This document shows positions 4,258-5,475 of a DNA stretch of 5,475 nt, piece after piece. Position 1 is the first letter of the stretch, and each line of letters starts with the position of its first letter. A program made the position numbers and the translations under genes. This DNA is from Clostridiales bacterium (lineage in GTDB: Bacteria; Bacillota; Clostridia; Oscillospirales; Oscillospiraceae), in the NCBI GenBank assembly GCA_021200895.1, contig JAJQFX010000001.1, forward strand, positions 1-5,475, given 5' to 3'. The notes under the pieces were generated by a model that did no database searches, was not told where the DNA came from, and saw only the letters and a program-made list of their open reading frames with translations.

Positions 4258-5475
4258 ATTCCGTCTCAGAGACAACAGCGATATGCACCTCGTCCAGCTG
4301 CTTCTGCTCTACCGCAGAGGGCGCGCCCATCATCACGTCCTGGGCGTTCTTGTTCATGGGGAAGGGGATGACCTCCCGGATGGACTCCTCGCCGGAGAGC
4401 AGCATCACCATCCGGTCCACGCCGGGGGCGATGCCCGCATGAGGGGGTGCGCCGTAGCAGAAGGCGTTGTACAGCGCCGGGAACCGGGCCTTCACATCGT
4501 CCTCCCCCAGCCGGACAAGCTCAAAGGCTTTCAGCATGATTTCCGGGTCGTGGTTCCGCACCGCGCCGGAGGACAGTTCCACGCCGTTGCACACCAGGTC
4601 GTACTGGTCGGCGGTGATGTCCAGGGGGTCGATCTCCCCCCACTCCGCCTTCAGCATGGTCTCCATCCCGCCGGAGGGCATGGAGAAGGGGTTGTGGCAG
4701 AACTCCAGCAGGCCGGATTCCTCCCCGATTTCGTACATGGGGAAGTCCACGATCCAGCAAAACTCGTACTTTTCCTCGTCCAAATGGCCGGGGACGGCGA
4801 CGCCCAGCTTATTCCGGAGGACGCCTGCGGTCTTTTGCGCCTGCGCCAACGTACCGGCGGCAAAGCCCACGAAGGATCCGGGCTGGAGGTTCAGCTGCTC
4901 CGTCAGCGCCGCCTGCTGGGCGGTCAGGAACTTGGCCACGCCGCCGGTGAGCTGGCCCTTCTCGTCCACCTTGACCCAGTAGGGCTTGGAGCCGGACTGC
5001 ACCTCCACCTCGGCACACAGCTTGTCCACTGCCTTCCGGGCCAGCTTGCAGTCGGGCACTGCCACGGCCTTCACCGCGCCCTGGTGGAAGGGGGCGAACT
5101 CGGTGGCGGCGCACAGGTCGGTCACGTCCTGGACAATCAGGTCAATGCGGAGGTCGGGCTTATCGGTGCCGTAGGTCTCCAGGGCGTCCCGGTAGGCGAT
5201 GCGGCGGAAGGGGACGGGGGAGGCCACGTTGTACTTGCCGTATTTGGCGAAGATGGGGGGCAGCACGTCCTCCAGCACGGCGAACACGTCGTCCTGGGTG
5301 GCGAAGGCCATCTCCATATCCAGCTGGTAGAACTCGCCGGGGGAGCGGTCGCCCCGGGCGTCCTCGTCCCGGAAGCAGGGGGCGATTTGGAAGTACCGGT
5401 CAAAGCCCGCCGTCATCAAAAGCTGCTTGAACTGCTGGGGGGCCTGGGGCAGGGCGTAGAACTTGCCGGGGTGCT
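4256..5475 (-). CDS. aspS: Aspartyl-tRNA synthetase, C-terminal two-thirds (5' end beyond window)
   Basis: This class II synthetase charges tRNA(Asp) with aspartate in the cytoplasm. The frame is open to the window edge, and the first complete codon ends at 5473. The residues before 5419 (HPGKFYALPQAPQQFKQL) match the AspRS core, so the TTG at 5419 is internal and not a start. About 405 residues are visible; bacterial AspRS has about 590, so the N-terminal anticodon-binding OB domain and the start of the catalytic core lie outside. Motif 2 is FRDED at visible residues 34-38, followed by GEFYQLDMEM. The bacterial insertion (GAD) domain follows, and motif 3 is GIAPGVDR at 347-354. The C-terminal NAQDVMMGAPS segment is also typical. 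GC is high, like mtaB and unlike the cassette. Motif 3 reads HAGIAPGVDR where HGGIAFGLDR is common, a variant I recall in Clostridia. The gene converges on the methyltransferase and shares its terminator. Confidence 0.96.
   Translation of the reverse strand, partial: HPGKFYALPQAPQQFKQLLMTAGFDRYFQIAPCFRDEDARGDRSPGEFYQLDMEMAFATQDDVFAVLEDVLPPIFAKYGKYNVASPVPFRRIAYRDALETYGTDKPDLRIDLIVQDVTDLCAATEFAPFHQGAVKAVAVPDCKLARKAVDKLCAEVEVQSGSKPYWVKVDEKGQLTGGVAKFLTAQQAALTEQLNLQPGSFVGFAAGTLAQAQKTAGVLRNKLGVAVPGHLDEEKYEFCWIVDFPMYEIGEESGLLEFCHNPFSMPSGGMETMLKAEWGEIDPLDITADQYDLVCNGVELSSGAVRNHDPEIMLKAFELVRLGEDDVKARFPALYNAFCYGAPPHAGIAPGVDRMVMLLSGEESIREVIPFPMNKNAQDVMMGAPSAVEQKQLDEVHIAVVSETE

Noticed and set aside
1700..4260. 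Target-site duplication, att site, integrase or insertion sequence at the cassette edges
   Set aside because: I looked for matching short direct repeats near 1712 and 4214 and for transposase or integrase coding sequence, and saw none. The mode of insertion is not visible.

Overview
The window looks like a GC-rich member of the Clostridia, probably an Oscillospirales-type gut Firmicute. This is inferred from the protein style of MtaB and AspRS, the high GC of these two genes, and an intergenic repeat of a kind common in that group. Taxonomy was not searched.

Layout, left to right. Bases 1-388 carry no convincing protein gene. They hold a potentially structured RNA or leader segment (1-88), a multi-hairpin intergenic repeat (91-165), a good plus-strand promoter (249-277) and an inverted repeat that begins at the predicted start of transcription. 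A possible minus-strand promoter faces it. Bases 389-1711 encode MtaB, the radical SAM methylthiotransferase that modifies t6A37 in tRNA. A short AT-rich gap follows, with a weak terminator-like hairpin and a new promoter.

Bases 1799-4214 form a compact AT-richer operon of three tightly spaced genes. They encode a 68-residue Xre/Cro-type regulator, a 290-residue protein that is probably a type II restriction endonuclease, and a beta-class DNA adenine methyltransferase (DPPF ... FAGSGT). This is best read as a controller-restriction-modification (C-R-M) cassette gained by horizontal transfer and lodged between two housekeeping translation genes. The regulator would control its own promoter and so the whole operon, the methyltransferase would protect host sites, and the nuclease would cut unmodified incoming DNA.

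Bases 4214-4257 form a 20-bp perfect hairpin that can terminate transcription on both strands. It lies exactly between the converging methyltransferase and aspS stop codons. From 4256 to the right edge runs aspS on the minus strand, encoding aspartyl-tRNA synthetase. It lacks its N-terminal part because the window ends.

The main novelty candidate is the restriction-modification cassette. Its nuclease has no specificity I can name and no obvious canonical (D/E)-x-K pair. The structured region at the left edge is the second point of interest.
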